From Clostridiaceae bacterium (lineage in GTDB: Bacteria > Bacillota > Clostridia > Saccharofermentanales > DTU023): 49,687 nt of DNA. The notes under the pieces are model-generated. The model did not search any database. It saw only the letters and a list, made by a program, of their open reading frames with translations, and was not told where the DNA came from. The stretch is from the NCBI GenBank assembly GCA_012841145.1, contig DUVH01000032.1, positions 1-49,687 of the forward strand. Reading direction: 5' to 3'. Positions 32,725 to 41,743 of the stretch are shown here, piece by piece. Position 1 is the first letter of the stretch. Every line of letters begins with the position of its first letter. The position numbers were made by a program, and so were the translations under genes.

Positions 32725-35079
32725 CTAATTGTGACCGCGCGAGACGCTGACGACGCTGTCGATCGCTTTGACGCGTCCGACGAGCCTGTCGTACTGCTCC
32801 TGATTCTCGATCTCAACAGTTAGAAGCAGATTGGCGCTGATATCTCGCGCCGAGGAAATTTGCGCCGACTGAACGGAGACTTGTTCTTCGGCGATCGCGG
32901 AAGAAATTTCCGCAAGGAGATTTGCGCGGTCGCGCGCGATGATACGGAGATTGACCGGATAGAGGCGGTGTTTTGTCTCGGCTTCTGTCGTCCACAAGAC
33001 GTCGATCAGGCGAGAAGCGCGTTCAGCATCCTCCGGCGAACGGTCGAACGACTCGACAATGCGCCGGATATTAGGACAGTCGACGCGGTGTACCGCTACG
33101 CCCATTCCGCGCGTCACATACCCGATAATTTCATCGCCGGGAACGGGATTACAGCATTTGGACATTTTGAGGAGCGCGTTCTCGAGTCCTTTTACTTTGA
33201 CAGGGATCTCGGAAGCGCCCTTTTTCTTCTTTTTCTTCTGAACGGGCTTTTTGCCGGCTTTGTCGAGTATCAGGGCCTCACTGACGAGCATATTGCTCGG
33301 ATTGTGAATGACCTGTCCTGTCCTCGACAGGCGAAATCCGAGCCGGACGCGCTCTTCTTCAGGCAGCGTCGCGATGTGCGCGTCGCGAAGACGCGGCACG
33401 ATACGCCCGGCGGGCAATCCGCCGTACCCGACACGGGCGAGAAGATCGTCGAGCGTGCGGAGCGAATAGCGCTTCAAAAGTGGTGCCAAGTATTCTTTTT
33501 TCAGCAGATCTTGCGTATGGAAGCCTGTCTTATGTATTTCGCGTTCGAGAAGTTCGCGGCCGCGCACAATATTCTCATCTCTCCGTTCGCGTTTGAACCA
33601 TGATGAAATCTTGCTCCTAGCTGTGCTGCTCTTGACGATGGTTAGCCAATCACGCGACGGACCACGCACCTTATCGGATGTCAAGATCTCGACGATGTCG
33701 CCGTTCACCAAATTATACGTGAGAGGAACCATGCGACCGTTCACCTTGGCGCCATACATGGAGTTTCCGATATCGCTGTGGATATGATAGGCAAAATCGA
33801 CCGGTACGGCGCCGTTCGGCAATCCGATCACCTCGCCCATCGGCGTAAAGACGAACACTTCGTCGGCCGTCAAGCCTTCTCGCAGAGCATCCATGTACTC
33901 GCCGGCGTCGCTCATGTCGCTCTGCCACTCAAGCAGTTGGCGCAACCACGACAACCGTATCTCAAATTGGTCTTGTTTCTTGTCGCCTCCGCCCTCTTTG
34001 TACCTCCAGTGCGCGGCGATGCCGTATTCCGCCGTACGATGCATCTCCTCGCTCCTGATTTGCACTTCGAACGGGATACCCCGCCCTCCGATCACCGTCG
34101 TGTGGAGCGATTGGTATCCGTTCGTTTTAGGCACGGCGATGTAATCCTTGAATCTTCCGGGGATCGGCTTATAGAGTTCATGCACGAGTCCGAGCACAGC
34201 ATAACAGTCACCGACGGTCGGAACGATGATCCTCGTCGCGAAGAGGTCGTAGATCTCATCGAGCTGCTTGACCTGCTCTTTCATTTTGCGGTAGATACTG
34301 TAAAAATGCTTCGGGCGGCCCTCGATGTCAGCGCGAATTCCCATCTCCGCGACCTTAATTGTCAAGTCAGTGATGATCTCCTGCAAGTACATCTCGCGAT
34401 CGGAACGTCGCTGCGAAAGCATCCCGACGAGTTCGTAATACGCGTCGGGATCTAAATAACGTAAGCTGAGGTCCTCAAGCTCCCACTTGATTCGATGAAT
34501 TCCGAGACGGGCCGCAAGCGGCGCGTAGATATCAAGTGTTTCGCGTGCCGATGCAAGTTGTGATTCGGGGGCTTTGTGCTCCATCGTGCGCATGTTATGG
34601 AGACGATCGGCGAGCTTGATCAGAACAACGCGAATGTCTTTCGCCATCGCGAGGAACATCTTCCGGAAATTCTGTGCCTGCAGCTCCTCTCTCGACGAGT
34701 ATGAAATACGCGACAATTTCGTCACGCCGTCGACGAGTGCGGCGACCTCCGGTCCAAGTTCCTCCTTGATCTCATCGAGCGTCATATCCGTATCTTCGAC
34801 GGTGTCATGGAGCAGGGCGGCGGCTAACGTATGTTCGTCGACCAATCCGAGCTCGAGAAGGATTTTCATCGCCTCGACGGGGTGTATGATGTATGGCTCA
34901 CCCGTCGCTCTGAATTGGTCAGCGTGTGCCTGTTTTGCCAGTTCGTACGCTTTTATCAGAAAAGACGCGTCGTGACGATGTGCCGATTTTTTCCACAATT
35001 CAACGAGCCGCTGCATCTCCTCATCAATATGAGCGACCATTTCATGCTGCATTTTCAATTGTACGGACTCTTCCTTCAC
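32725..35079 (-). CDS. rel: Bifunctional (p)ppGpp synthetase/hydrolase Rel
   Basis: A 784-residue long RelA/SpoT homologue with every expected domain. The HD hydrolase (LLHDTVEDT and KLADRLHNMRT) is intact. The synthetase shows FKDYIAVPKTNGYQSLHT. TGS spans about 410-470, a helical region follows, then the zinc-finger segment (MSKCCNPVPGDEI, HRVDCPN) and a C-terminal ACT domain. It makes and breaks (p)ppGpp in the stringent response. The start is GTG at 35077-35079, overlapping the recJ stop as GTGA; AAGGAG lies 10 nt upstream. A Lys-rich patch (about 625-634) joins the helical and zinc-finger parts. Confidence 0.96.
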   Translation of the reverse strand: MKEESVQLKMQHEMVAHIDEEMQRLVELWKKSAHRHDASFLIKAYELAKQAHADQFRATGEPYIIHPVEAMKILLELGLVDEHTLAAALLHDTVEDTDMTLDEIKEELGPEVAALVDGVTKLSRISYSSREELQAQNFRKMFLAMAKDIRVVLIKLADRLHNMRTMEHKAPESQLASARETLDIYAPLAARLGIHRIKWELEDLSLRYLDPDAYYELVGMLSQRRSDREMYLQEIITDLTIKVAEMGIRADIEGRPKHFYSIYRKMKEQVKQLDEIYDLFATRIIVPTVGDCYAVLGLVHELYKPIPGRFKDYIAVPKTNGYQSLHTTVIGGRGIPFEVQIRSEEMHRTAEYGIAAHWRYKEGGGDKKQDQFEIRLSWLRQLLEWQSDMSDAGEYMDALREGLTADEVFVFTPMGEVIGLPNGAVPVDFAYHIHSDIGNSMYGAKVNGRMVPLTYNLVNGDIVEILTSDKVRGPSRDWLTIVKSSTARSKISSWFKRERRDENIVRGRELLEREIHKTGFHTQDLLKKEYLAPLLKRYSLRTLDDLLARVGYGGLPAGRIVPRLRDAHIATLPEEERVRLGFRLSRTGQVIHNPSNMLVSEALILDKAGKKPVQKKKKKKGASEIPVKVKGLENALLKMSKCCNPVPGDEIIGYVTRGMGVAVHRVDCPNIRRIVESFDRSPEDAERASRLIDVLWTTEAETKHRLYPVNLRIIARDRANLLAEISSAIAEEQVSVQSAQISSARDISANLLLTVEIENQEQYDRLVGRVKAIDSVVSVSRGHN

Positions 35080-37223
35080 AGCAGCAAAACTCCTTGTGCG
35101 TCAAGTTTCTCCCAAAGCGACGTCTCCGTCAATTTATACTTTTCCCCTCCTGTATCGAGCAGGCGGAAGATATATCCTCCGTCCTCATCCGCCACGAGTT
35201 CACCGATCCCGACCTCTGAAAATATCGCGAGGACGAACAGCACGGCAAGTGAACCGGCCTCTACATTATATCTATGAGTAAGCAGCCACGCCAACCGTGA
35301 AGGCAAAAAAGCGATCGGGATGCGTTCTTCACCCGCAAGAGAAGACATCAGCTGCCAGAGCGCGATAAAGACATCCTGCTTTATCGATGTCAAACCGAAT
35401 GAAGCAAGTGTCTCCGTCAGATTTTCGTCAGGTAATTCAACGAGCAGATGGGGAAACAAGCTCTGTAACCGATCATCATCCGCACCGGTTTTTTGCGACG
35501 GCCTTATATCGTCGCATTGGAGCTGAATCGAACGCCGTTCACGCCAGACATTAAAATCCGGCGTTCCCAGCAAGTCAATCTCATCACCGACAGAGTAAAA
35601 CGGTTCGTCATCACCTCTGTAAAACAAGATCGCGTCGAAAGAGTTTTTCGCTTCGCCGAGCGAGCGAACTTTCAGGCGAAGGTGCCTCCCTTCACCAACA
35701 CGTACAATGTTCTCGATCATCATGTGCGGAATCACAAAGAGCGGTCGCTCGAACCCATGTCCTGTCGGCTCGAGCGCGTCAAAACTCTCAACAAGCTCCC
35801 TATCGATAACGTCTCCATCAAGTGACGTATCGGCGAAAATAGGCAAATAACGCTTCTTCTTTGGAATCGATTCAATGTAGCGGATCATCGCATCGCGAAA
35901 GAGATCGAAATTCTCAGTTTTTAACGAGAGTCCCGCCGCCCCCTCATGACCGCCGAAAGTCTCAAGGTATTTTCCTGCATGAGCGATGCCGTCGATCAAG
36001 TTAATGTTGCCAAACGTCCGGGCAGAACCGCTAAGCATCCCGTTCTCTTCAGAAAGCGTTATAGCCGGTACGCGCAACCGTTCCGCCAACCGTGCGCTGA
36101 CGATTCCCAGCACACCGCCGTGCCAGCCCTCTCCCCACGCGACGGCAACAGATAACGGTTCGTCACCCTGTCTGCTCATGACATCGTGAAAAGCCTCTTG
36201 AAATACATCGCGTTCGACCTGTCGGCGCATTTCGTTCAGTTCGCTCAATTGGTCTGCGAGATCGACGACACGCACGGGATCATCCTCAAGCAGCAAATCG
36301 AGCGCCAGACGCACGTCACCCATCCGCCCCGCCGCATTGAGTCTCGGCGCAATGGAAAAAGCGATGTCGCGTGATGTGATGGACTTGTCGAGATTGCTGT
36401 TTACACGGTTGAACAAGGCTTTCAGTCCGGCGGGCGCATGTTCGTCAAATGCCGCCAACCCGGCGCGCACGATCGCGCGATTGACGTCGATGAGCGGCAT
36501 GACATCAGCAACCGTTCCGACCGAAGCGATTACTGTCAGCATGGGGCGTATCGCCGAAATCTCACCGAAAAATTGATCAGCGGCGAGTGTCAATAAATAG
36601 GCGACACCGGCGCCGCTCAGCTCTTTGAAGGGATACGTTTCATCGGGAATGGAGGGGTTGATGATCGGCACATCACCACGCACAAAATGTTCGTCCGGGA
36701 GATGGTGATCGGTCACGATGATATCAACGCCGTTATGTCGAAGCAAAGCGAGCGCATCCTGCGATGAAGTGCCCGTATCGACCGTGATGACGAGATCGGG
36801 CCGGTGTATGAGTATTTCTTCAGCAAGCGCGACAGACAGACCGAAACCGTCATCGAAACGGTCGGGAATGAGTATATCTGGGGTACACCCTCGCGCTCTG
36901 AGCCAACGCTCAAGCAAAGCGGCAGACGTCAGACCGTCCGCATCGTAGTCTCCGAAGATTAAAATGCGCGGAGAATTTAATGCGAGAACGGCGTCGAGGA
37001 TTTGGCACGCTTTTTCCATGTCGAGAAAGAGAAAAGGATTGGGAATATCGTCGAGCGACACGTGGAAAAATGCCTCCCGCTTGACCCGGGTATCGAGTCC
37101 GCGAGCGATCAAAACGCGCGACAAGACATCTTGCTCCTCCTCTTCGGGCACGTCGTAAACGACGGCCCAGTCGGCAGGTGAAAGCCATTCAAGCATATGA
37201 TGTCTCGCTGTATCTCTCATCAT
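35076..37223 (-). CDS. recJ: Single-stranded-DNA-specific exonuclease RecJ
   Basis: A 715-residue DHH phosphoesterase. Motifs: FGDYDADGLTSA (I), VDTGTSS, VTDHHLPD (III) and SVGTVADVMPL (IV). The DHHA1 part has GWHGGVLGIVSARLAER and FGGHEGAAGLSL, and an OB-fold region follows. It is a 5'-3' single-strand exonuclease for repair and recombination. The C-terminal 170 residues form an extra domain as seen in Bacillota RecJ. ATG at 37221-37223 is chosen because GGAG stands five bases upstream; a GTG six codons earlier is possible. Translationally coupled to rel. Confidence 0.94.
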   Translation of the reverse strand: MMRDTARHHMLEWLSPADWAVVYDVPEEEEQDVLSRVLIARGLDTRVKREAFFHVSLDDIPNPFLFLDMEKACQILDAVLALNSPRILIFGDYDADGLTSAALLERWLRARGCTPDILIPDRFDDGFGLSVALAEEILIHRPDLVITVDTGTSSQDALALLRHNGVDIIVTDHHLPDEHFVRGDVPIINPSIPDETYPFKELSGAGVAYLLTLAADQFFGEISAIRPMLTVIASVGTVADVMPLIDVNRAIVRAGLAAFDEHAPAGLKALFNRVNSNLDKSITSRDIAFSIAPRLNAAGRMGDVRLALDLLLEDDPVRVVDLADQLSELNEMRRQVERDVFQEAFHDVMSRQGDEPLSVAVAWGEGWHGGVLGIVSARLAERLRVPAITLSEENGMLSGSARTFGNINLIDGIAHAGKYLETFGGHEGAAGLSLKTENFDLFRDAMIRYIESIPKKKRYLPIFADTSLDGDVIDRELVESFDALEPTGHGFERPLFVIPHMMIENIVRVGEGRHLRLKVRSLGEAKNSFDAILFYRGDDEPFYSVGDEIDLLGTPDFNVWRERRSIQLQCDDIRPSQKTGADDDRLQSLFPHLLVELPDENLTETLASFGLTSIKQDVFIALWQLMSSLAGEERIPIAFLPSRLAWLLTHRYNVEAGSLAVLFVLAIFSEVGIGELVADEDGGYIFRLLDTGGEKYKLTETSLWEKLDAQGVLLL

Positions 37224-37320
37224 GAATTCTCCGCACGTCACCGTATATCGCCTTGCAAGCGTACCGCGGCCGACACACGCTCGCGAGAAGCGAACGTATC
37301 TCGGCCATTTACTTCATGTA

Positions 37321-37352
37321 AAAAAGGTTCGTTGAGATCAACGAACCTTTTT
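37321..37352 (-). terminator. Rho-independent terminator of rpsU
   Basis: AAAAAGGTTCGTTGA (37321-37335) and its exact complement (37338-37352) form a long stem with a very small loop. A/T runs on both sides make it potentially bidirectional. It lies 20 bp past the rpsU stop. Confidence 0.85.
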
Positions 37353-37371
37353 TCGTGTCGTTCTTGGATTA

Positions 37372-37545
37372 TCAGCGTTTGCGCTTTCTGGCGGCTTCAG
37401 CTTTTTTCTTGCGTCGAACACTCGGCTTCTCGTAATGCTCACGCTTACGTACTTCAGCGAGCACGCCTGAACGCGCGGTGGAACGCTTAAAACGTCTCAG
37501 CGCACTGTCCAGGGATTCATTTTCTTTTACGCGAATCTCCGTCAA
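37372..37545 (-). CDS. rpsU: 30S ribosomal protein S21
   Basis: A 57-residue basic protein reading [20 protein letters not shown] after the start, then [23 protein letters not shown] and a run of Arg/Lys: the S21 pattern. It binds near the 3' end of 16S rRNA and helps initiation. The start is TTG at 37543-37545 with a strong GGGGAGGG nine bases upstream; no ATG alternative gives the family N-terminus. Its own terminator follows. S21 is usual in Bacillota and generally absent from Actinomycetota, which helps place the organism. Confidence 0.94.
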   Translation of the reverse strand: MTEIRVKENESLDSALRRFKRSTARSGVLAEVRKREHYEKPSVRRKKKAEAARKRKR

Positions 37546-37772
37546 TCTTATCCCTCCCCTCGCAGTGGTCTCTGAGCAATCCGGTAGGATTCACAGTACG
37601 TCAAGTAGTATACAATGAAAGGCGGCGAGGCGTCAAACTGAACGGTTAAAGCACGGTCACACAGGCGCGAATGGCATTCCCCGTTCAGTCATGGAATAGC
37701 AGCCGACTGCCATTCTCTCTTGGTGGTAGAATGTTGATACACTTTGAATACTGTCGGAGGTATCTCATCTGA

Positions 37773-39647
37773 ATGAAGCCGGATCGTTGTAAAAAATCAG
37801 CAGATCATTCTGTAAAACAACCTTCTTGGTGCGAACAGGACGGGCGTCAAAGATTCGCCCGCCTTACCGCCATCGTGCTTCTTGTCGCTGCAATGTTCTC
37901 CGTCTTCGTCGTGCCGCAATCTGACGTCTGCGCCGCCGAGAAAAAACCTTCAACTTATATCAGGAACGCCACGGCACACCTCACGATCAATCGCGACGGA
38001 ACGGTCAACGTGACGGAGGAACTCCGTTTCCAATTTGATAAAACGCGAAAGTCGCTGTCGCTTACTCTCCTATTTCCGCTCATGGGCGAATCGGTTTTGC
38101 AATCTTTTGAGATCGCGCAGGTAATCCAAGGCGAGGAGGAAAAATTTATCCATGTCCCCGAAAGCGATGACCGCCGGCCTCAGCCTTTTTCATACATGAC
38201 GGAACGGATGAGAGATCGCTTGCGCATCAAACTCGCCATGACGGCATTCACCGGCGAATATGTTTTCCGACTCAACTATTATTGGACGCGCGGGGTCGTC
38301 GAAAAGGAGAATCGCGCCTTTATCTCAGGCCCGCTGTGTGCCGCACCGAACGGCATAAGGGTTGAAACGCTGCTCTGGAGTGTCACATTCCCCACCGATT
38401 GTCCTGTCGATCTCACGGAAATCGTACCGATCGGATACCACACAATGACAGAGAACAAGACGGGAAGCAATACCGTATCGTTTGTCGACAACCGACCCTT
38501 TCTCAAAACGGATGAGATGGGCATTGCGATCAGTGCGCCCAAACGCTACTTTTCGCTAATTCTCCCAACCGCCTCCACCCCATCTTTAAAAGAATCACTC
38601 AATAAAGCGCGTGCGCTGTCTGCGCGCCTTACGCAGATCGAGGCTATTCGCGAATCAATCACACGTATCGTCGTCATTCTGACCATTGCCGGCATCCTTG
38701 TCTACCTCGTCTTTCAAGGCGCTCTCCTGTTCTGGAAACGCCGCACTAGATACGACTACGCCGTCTGGCCAATGTCGGCACGACCTGCTCAAGTCGCTTT
38801 GTTGGCAAGCCCGAACACGCGGGAACCCGATTTGCTGCTTGCGACACTCCTCAGCCTCGTCGCGCGACGCGAAATTTCGTGGACGGATGAAATTTTTATC
38901 TGGAACAATCCTAACCGCAACGATTTCTCACAATTTACAACGTATGAGACGCTCCTTTTACAATGGCTCTTCGTTGCGCAACCGGAATACGATCACGTGC
39001 TGTCTGCAGGGCGTCTGCGTGTTGCTGCGCGCGGGGACGATTTTCGTCAGTTGGCGCAACGGTTTAAAGAACAAGTCGACGCCGATTTCGATGATAGCGG
39101 CCTTGTCGAACCTCGTCTGACCAAGGTTTTCAGATACGCTTATTTTGTGTTGGCGTTTTTGTTTTTTGTACTTACGCTGGGGTTCCATGTCTACACGAGG
39201 TCGCCTCTGACATTCATCTTGCTGCTCGTCTCCGCACTTTTCACCTTTGGAGGCTTCACGTTCAGATTTTGGACGCCTGCGGGAGTGCGTCGCAAACACG
39301 AGACGCGCCGCTTTAAACAGGCGTTGAAAACGCCGGAGCTCCTTGTCCGCTCCGCTATAGGTCAATATACGGATGTTGAAATGTTGATCGGATCACTTCC
39401 CGTTACAGTCGCGCTGAACAAAGGATCTGAGTATCTGCAGGGCATCAAAGATCTTGATTCGCCCCTGTTCGAACGTGCGGCGTATGGCTTACTGCATGTC
39501 TATCGCGGTCTTCGCGTTCCCGCGCATATCGAAGCGAGCGGCGATATACGCGATCCTTACGAGCGAACGCTCCTGAAACGTGCGCTTGATGAGATGGAGA
39601 GAGTCCTCGCGTCATGGCGCGAGTTATTCCGCTCCTGTTTTTTATAA
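37773..39647 (+). CDS. DUF2207 domain membrane protein
   Basis: A 624-residue protein. A long polar N-terminus precedes a hydrophobic stretch (about 30-48) ending VCAA, which looks like a signal peptide. An external beta-rich domain follows (about 60-270; NATAHLTINRDGTVNVTEEL is typical of DUF2207). Then come a membrane segment (about 298-318), a cytoplasmic region with PTREPDLLLATLLSLVARREI-like residues, and two further membrane segments (about 452-490). The function of DUF2207 proteins is not known. GGAGG lies 12 nt before the ATG, a long spacing, so the start is less certain. Confidence 0.82.
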   Translation: MKPDRCKKSADHSVKQPSWCEQDGRQRFARLTAIVLLVAAMFSVFVVPQSDVCAAEKKPSTYIRNATAHLTINRDGTVNVTEELRFQFDKTRKSLSLTLLFPLMGESVLQSFEIAQVIQGEEEKFIHVPESDDRRPQPFSYMTERMRDRLRIKLAMTAFTGEYVFRLNYYWTRGVVEKENRAFISGPLCAAPNGIRVETLLWSVTFPTDCPVDLTEIVPIGYHTMTENKTGSNTVSFVDNRPFLKTDEMGIAISAPKRYFSLILPTASTPSLKESLNKARALSARLTQIEAIRESITRIVVILTIAGILVYLVFQGALLFWKRRTRYDYAVWPMSARPAQVALLASPNTREPDLLLATLLSLVARREISWTDEIFIWNNPNRNDFSQFTTYETLLLQWLFVAQPEYDHVLSAGRLRVAARGDDFRQLAQRFKEQVDADFDDSGLVEPRLTKVFRYAYFVLAFLFFVLTLGFHVYTRSPLTFILLLVSALFTFGGFTFRFWTPAGVRRKHETRRFKQALKTPELLVRSAIGQYTDVEMLIGSLPVTVALNKGSEYLQGIKDLDSPLFERAAYGLLHVYRGLRVPAHIEASGDIRDPYERTLLKRALDEMERVLASWRELFRSCFL

Positions 39648-39821
39648 CAAATCCATATCGCTCAGATACGCAAAGTGAGAATTGTGACGACTCCAATGTG
39701 TGTCTTGCAGTTCTCTGCCGACAGTTTTATTTCAGAAAATAGACGATAAAAAAGCAAAACCTATACTTTGCAAGATGTTATGTCGAAGATATTGAACTCT
39801 CTGCAGATGCAAGCGTACAAC

Positions 39822-40316
39822 TTACCCTTCAAGAACGGCCGACGCGATGCAAAAGCACTGAATCGCTTCGCCACGCCCAAAAGCCGTCAATTCTTCACCG
39901 GACGTCGCCGTGATGGCGACGTGATCGATCGAAAGACCCGTCAACTTCGCGATGTGCTCGCGCATCGGATCGATAAAGCACGCAAGGCGCGGTCTTTTCG
40001 CTTCAATGGAAAAGGAGAGATGTGTCAGATGAATGCCGCGAAGCTCCTCAAGTGCGCGCTCAACGTAAGCGGAACTGTCTGTGATGCCGCGCTTTACCAT
40101 CTCGTCGGCGACAGCGCCGAGGATGCGCACACCGGTGAGCCCTGAAATAGCATTCGTCAGCGCATGGAGCACGACATCGGCATCGCTGTTTCCTTCGAGA
40201 GCGGGATATCCCGGGATCGTCAAGCCGCCTAGCTTGAGTTCCTTGCCGGTCGCCTCCGCCGCTTCCTCCGACATGAAGCGATGACTATCTTGACCTATAG
40301 CAGAAATCGATATCAT
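39822..40316 (-). CDS. ispF: Divergent 2-C-methyl-D-erythritol 2,4-cyclodiphosphate synthase (IspF-like)
   Basis: A 164-residue IspF homologue. Metal ligands are kept: IGQDSHRF (Asp, His) and NSDADVVLHAL (His). The usual DIGxxFPDTD segment is absent, replaced by TGVRILGAVADEMVKRGITDSS, and the C-terminal signature reads SGEELTAFGRGEAI rather than TTEKLGFTGRGEGI. It would cyclise CDP-ME-2-phosphate in the non-mevalonate isoprenoid route if active. ATG at 40314-40316 with AAAGG upstream is preferred over a TTG two codons earlier. Downstream of the methyltransferase on the same strand (96 bp gap). No ispD or ispE is in the window. Confidence 0.85.
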   Translation of the reverse strand: MISISAIGQDSHRFMSEEAAEATGKELKLGGLTIPGYPALEGNSDADVVLHALTNAISGLTGVRILGAVADEMVKRGITDSSAYVERALEELRGIHLTHLSFSIEAKRPRLACFIDPMREHIAKLTGLSIDHVAITATSGEELTAFGRGEAIQCFCIASAVLEG

Positions 40317-40412
40317 GAACAATAACCTTTCTGTTTGGCAATGTGTGCATATGTGACCCGTGCGCGAGGCACGCTCCTCAAAATCCCCGACGTAGCTTTC
40401 TCTATGTCATAA

Positions 40413-41033
40413 TCACTCTTGTAAGCGCGATACGCTCGCTCTGATCACATGATAACCTTTGCCGCGGTTAATCGTCTCGACGAGTTCGAATTTTCGCGCC
40501 AGCTCGCGGGCAGCCGAAGCGGCGCCTTGCTTGACGCGAATCACGATATATAGTCGTCCTTCCGAATCGCTCAAGTGCTCTCTCGCCTCAGAAAAGAGGC
40601 GGTACACCGTCTGTTTTCCGGCTCTGATCGGCGGATTCATGACGATGAAATCATAAGGCGGCACATGATCTGCAGGCAGACCGTCAGCTTGGTAAAAGAC
40701 GGCATTCTTGACACCGTTCAGTCGAGCGTTATTTGACGCGAGAGCGACAGCTCGCTCATTGATGTCAGTACCCGTCACCGTATACGAAGGACGGAGTTTC
40801 GCCAGAACGATTGCCATGACGCCGATCCCCGTTCCGAGATCGAGGACACGAAGTGGGGCGTCCTCCTCGCGTTCCAATACGGTCGAAAGGAGAAGAGCGG
40901 TGCCATCATCGAGTTTCTTCCTAGAGAAGACGCCGCTATCCGTCACGAGACGAAACGGAGTTTCCTCATAAGAAACGTTAAACGAACGCGGCGCGTGCGA
41001 GACATCAGGTTTTTGATCAAAATAATGAGTCAT
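40413..41033 (-). CDS. RsmC-like class I methyltransferase
   Basis: A 206-residue S-adenosylmethionine-dependent methyltransferase. Motif I is LDLGTGIGVMAI and the catalytic signature VMNPPIRAGK marks the small-domain family of 16S rRNA guanine-N2 methyltransferases (RsmC; YbxB in Bacillus). The N-terminus, HYFDQKPDVSHAPRSF, is typical of the family. Likely methylates G1207 of 16S rRNA (inference from family). It starts 18 bp after the queT stop, so it probably belongs to the ileS-queT transcript. The ribosome-binding site is weak. Confidence 0.88.
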   Translation of the reverse strand: MTHYFDQKPDVSHAPRSFNVSYEETPFRLVTDSGVFSRKKLDDGTALLLSTVLEREEDAPLRVLDLGTGIGVMAIVLAKLRPSYTVTGTDINERAVALASNNARLNGVKNAVFYQADGLPADHVPPYDFIVMNPPIRAGKQTVYRLFSEAREHLSDSEGRLYIVIRVKQGAASAARELARKFELVETINRGKGYHVIRASVSRLQE

Positions 41034-41051
41034 CGTTCCATAAAAAATGTG

Positions 41052-41735
41052 TCATCGTCCGACAAGGTAAATGCGCTTCGCCCAAGGTGTCGACTCAAGC
41101 GCGGTAATTAAGGGCAGTCCGAGTCCGTAGACGACGAGCGCTTGTGATAAGAATATTGATCCCATCGTTCCGATGATAAGCCAAATGCCGGGTGTATTCT
41201 CACTGATCAGGAAAGGAAGATAAAAACCGACGACGAGCGCGTTGAGAATGACGGGCGGCAAAAGGGCGATAATTTTCGACACGAGAATTCTTTTTCCTCT
41301 GTGCCCTCGCTTACGGCCGGTCATTTCCTCGACCGATATCGCCGTCCCGTCCTCCTCATGAAGGCGCGACGCGAGCGCCCTACGAAGAGGCTTCGCCATC
41401 ATCCACGTGAGAAACGCCGCGGCAAGCGTCGTAGCGCTTCCGGCGATGATATCAACGAGACCGAGCGGCGACGGATTCAAGAGATTTGCCAAGAGACAAC
41501 CCGCGAACACCCCAAAGATGCCTGACGGGAAAAGCGCGGGAAGCGCCGTCAGAGCCTCCGCCAGCCTAAGCTGTATCACCTGAAAACTCATAAAAGACGT
41601 TGCGAAGGTAAGGGCAAGGTAGATCGCCGCGATCAATGCGCTTTGCGCCAATGTCGTCAGTGCGCTAAAAGAGCGGGCTTTCGCTGAAGTGAAAACCCGC
41701 CCGTTTCTGTCATTCGTTGTCACTTGACGGCTCAC
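41052..41735 (-). CDS. queT: QueT family transporter
   Basis: A 227-residue membrane protein of about six segments. The block YLALTFATSFMSFQVIQLRLAEAL fits the QueT family of ECF-type substrate-binding components, thought to import queuosine precursors. An insert of about 40 charged residues (EEDGTAISVEEMTGRKRGHRG) interrupts the membrane segments and is longer than I expect. Starts GTG at 41733-41735, 8 bp after ileS. No preQ1 riboswitch is visible directly upstream, as ileS lies there. queH at 26.4 kb serves the same modification pathway. Confidence 0.88.
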   Translation of the reverse strand: MSRQVTTNDRNGRVFTSAKARSFSALTTLAQSALIAAIYLALTFATSFMSFQVIQLRLAEALTALPALFPSGIFGVFAGCLLANLLNPSPLGLVDIIAGSATTLAAAFLTWMMAKPLRRALASRLHEEDGTAISVEEMTGRKRGHRGKRILVSKIIALLPPVILNALVVGFYLPFLISENTPGIWLIIGTMGSIFLSQALVVYGLGLPLITALESTPWAKRIYLVGR

Positions 41736-41743
41736 GGCAACGA

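Noticed and set aside
41736-41743. preQ1 riboswitch for queT
   Set aside because: Only 8 bp separate ileS and queT, so there is no room for a leader; none was seen upstream of ileS.
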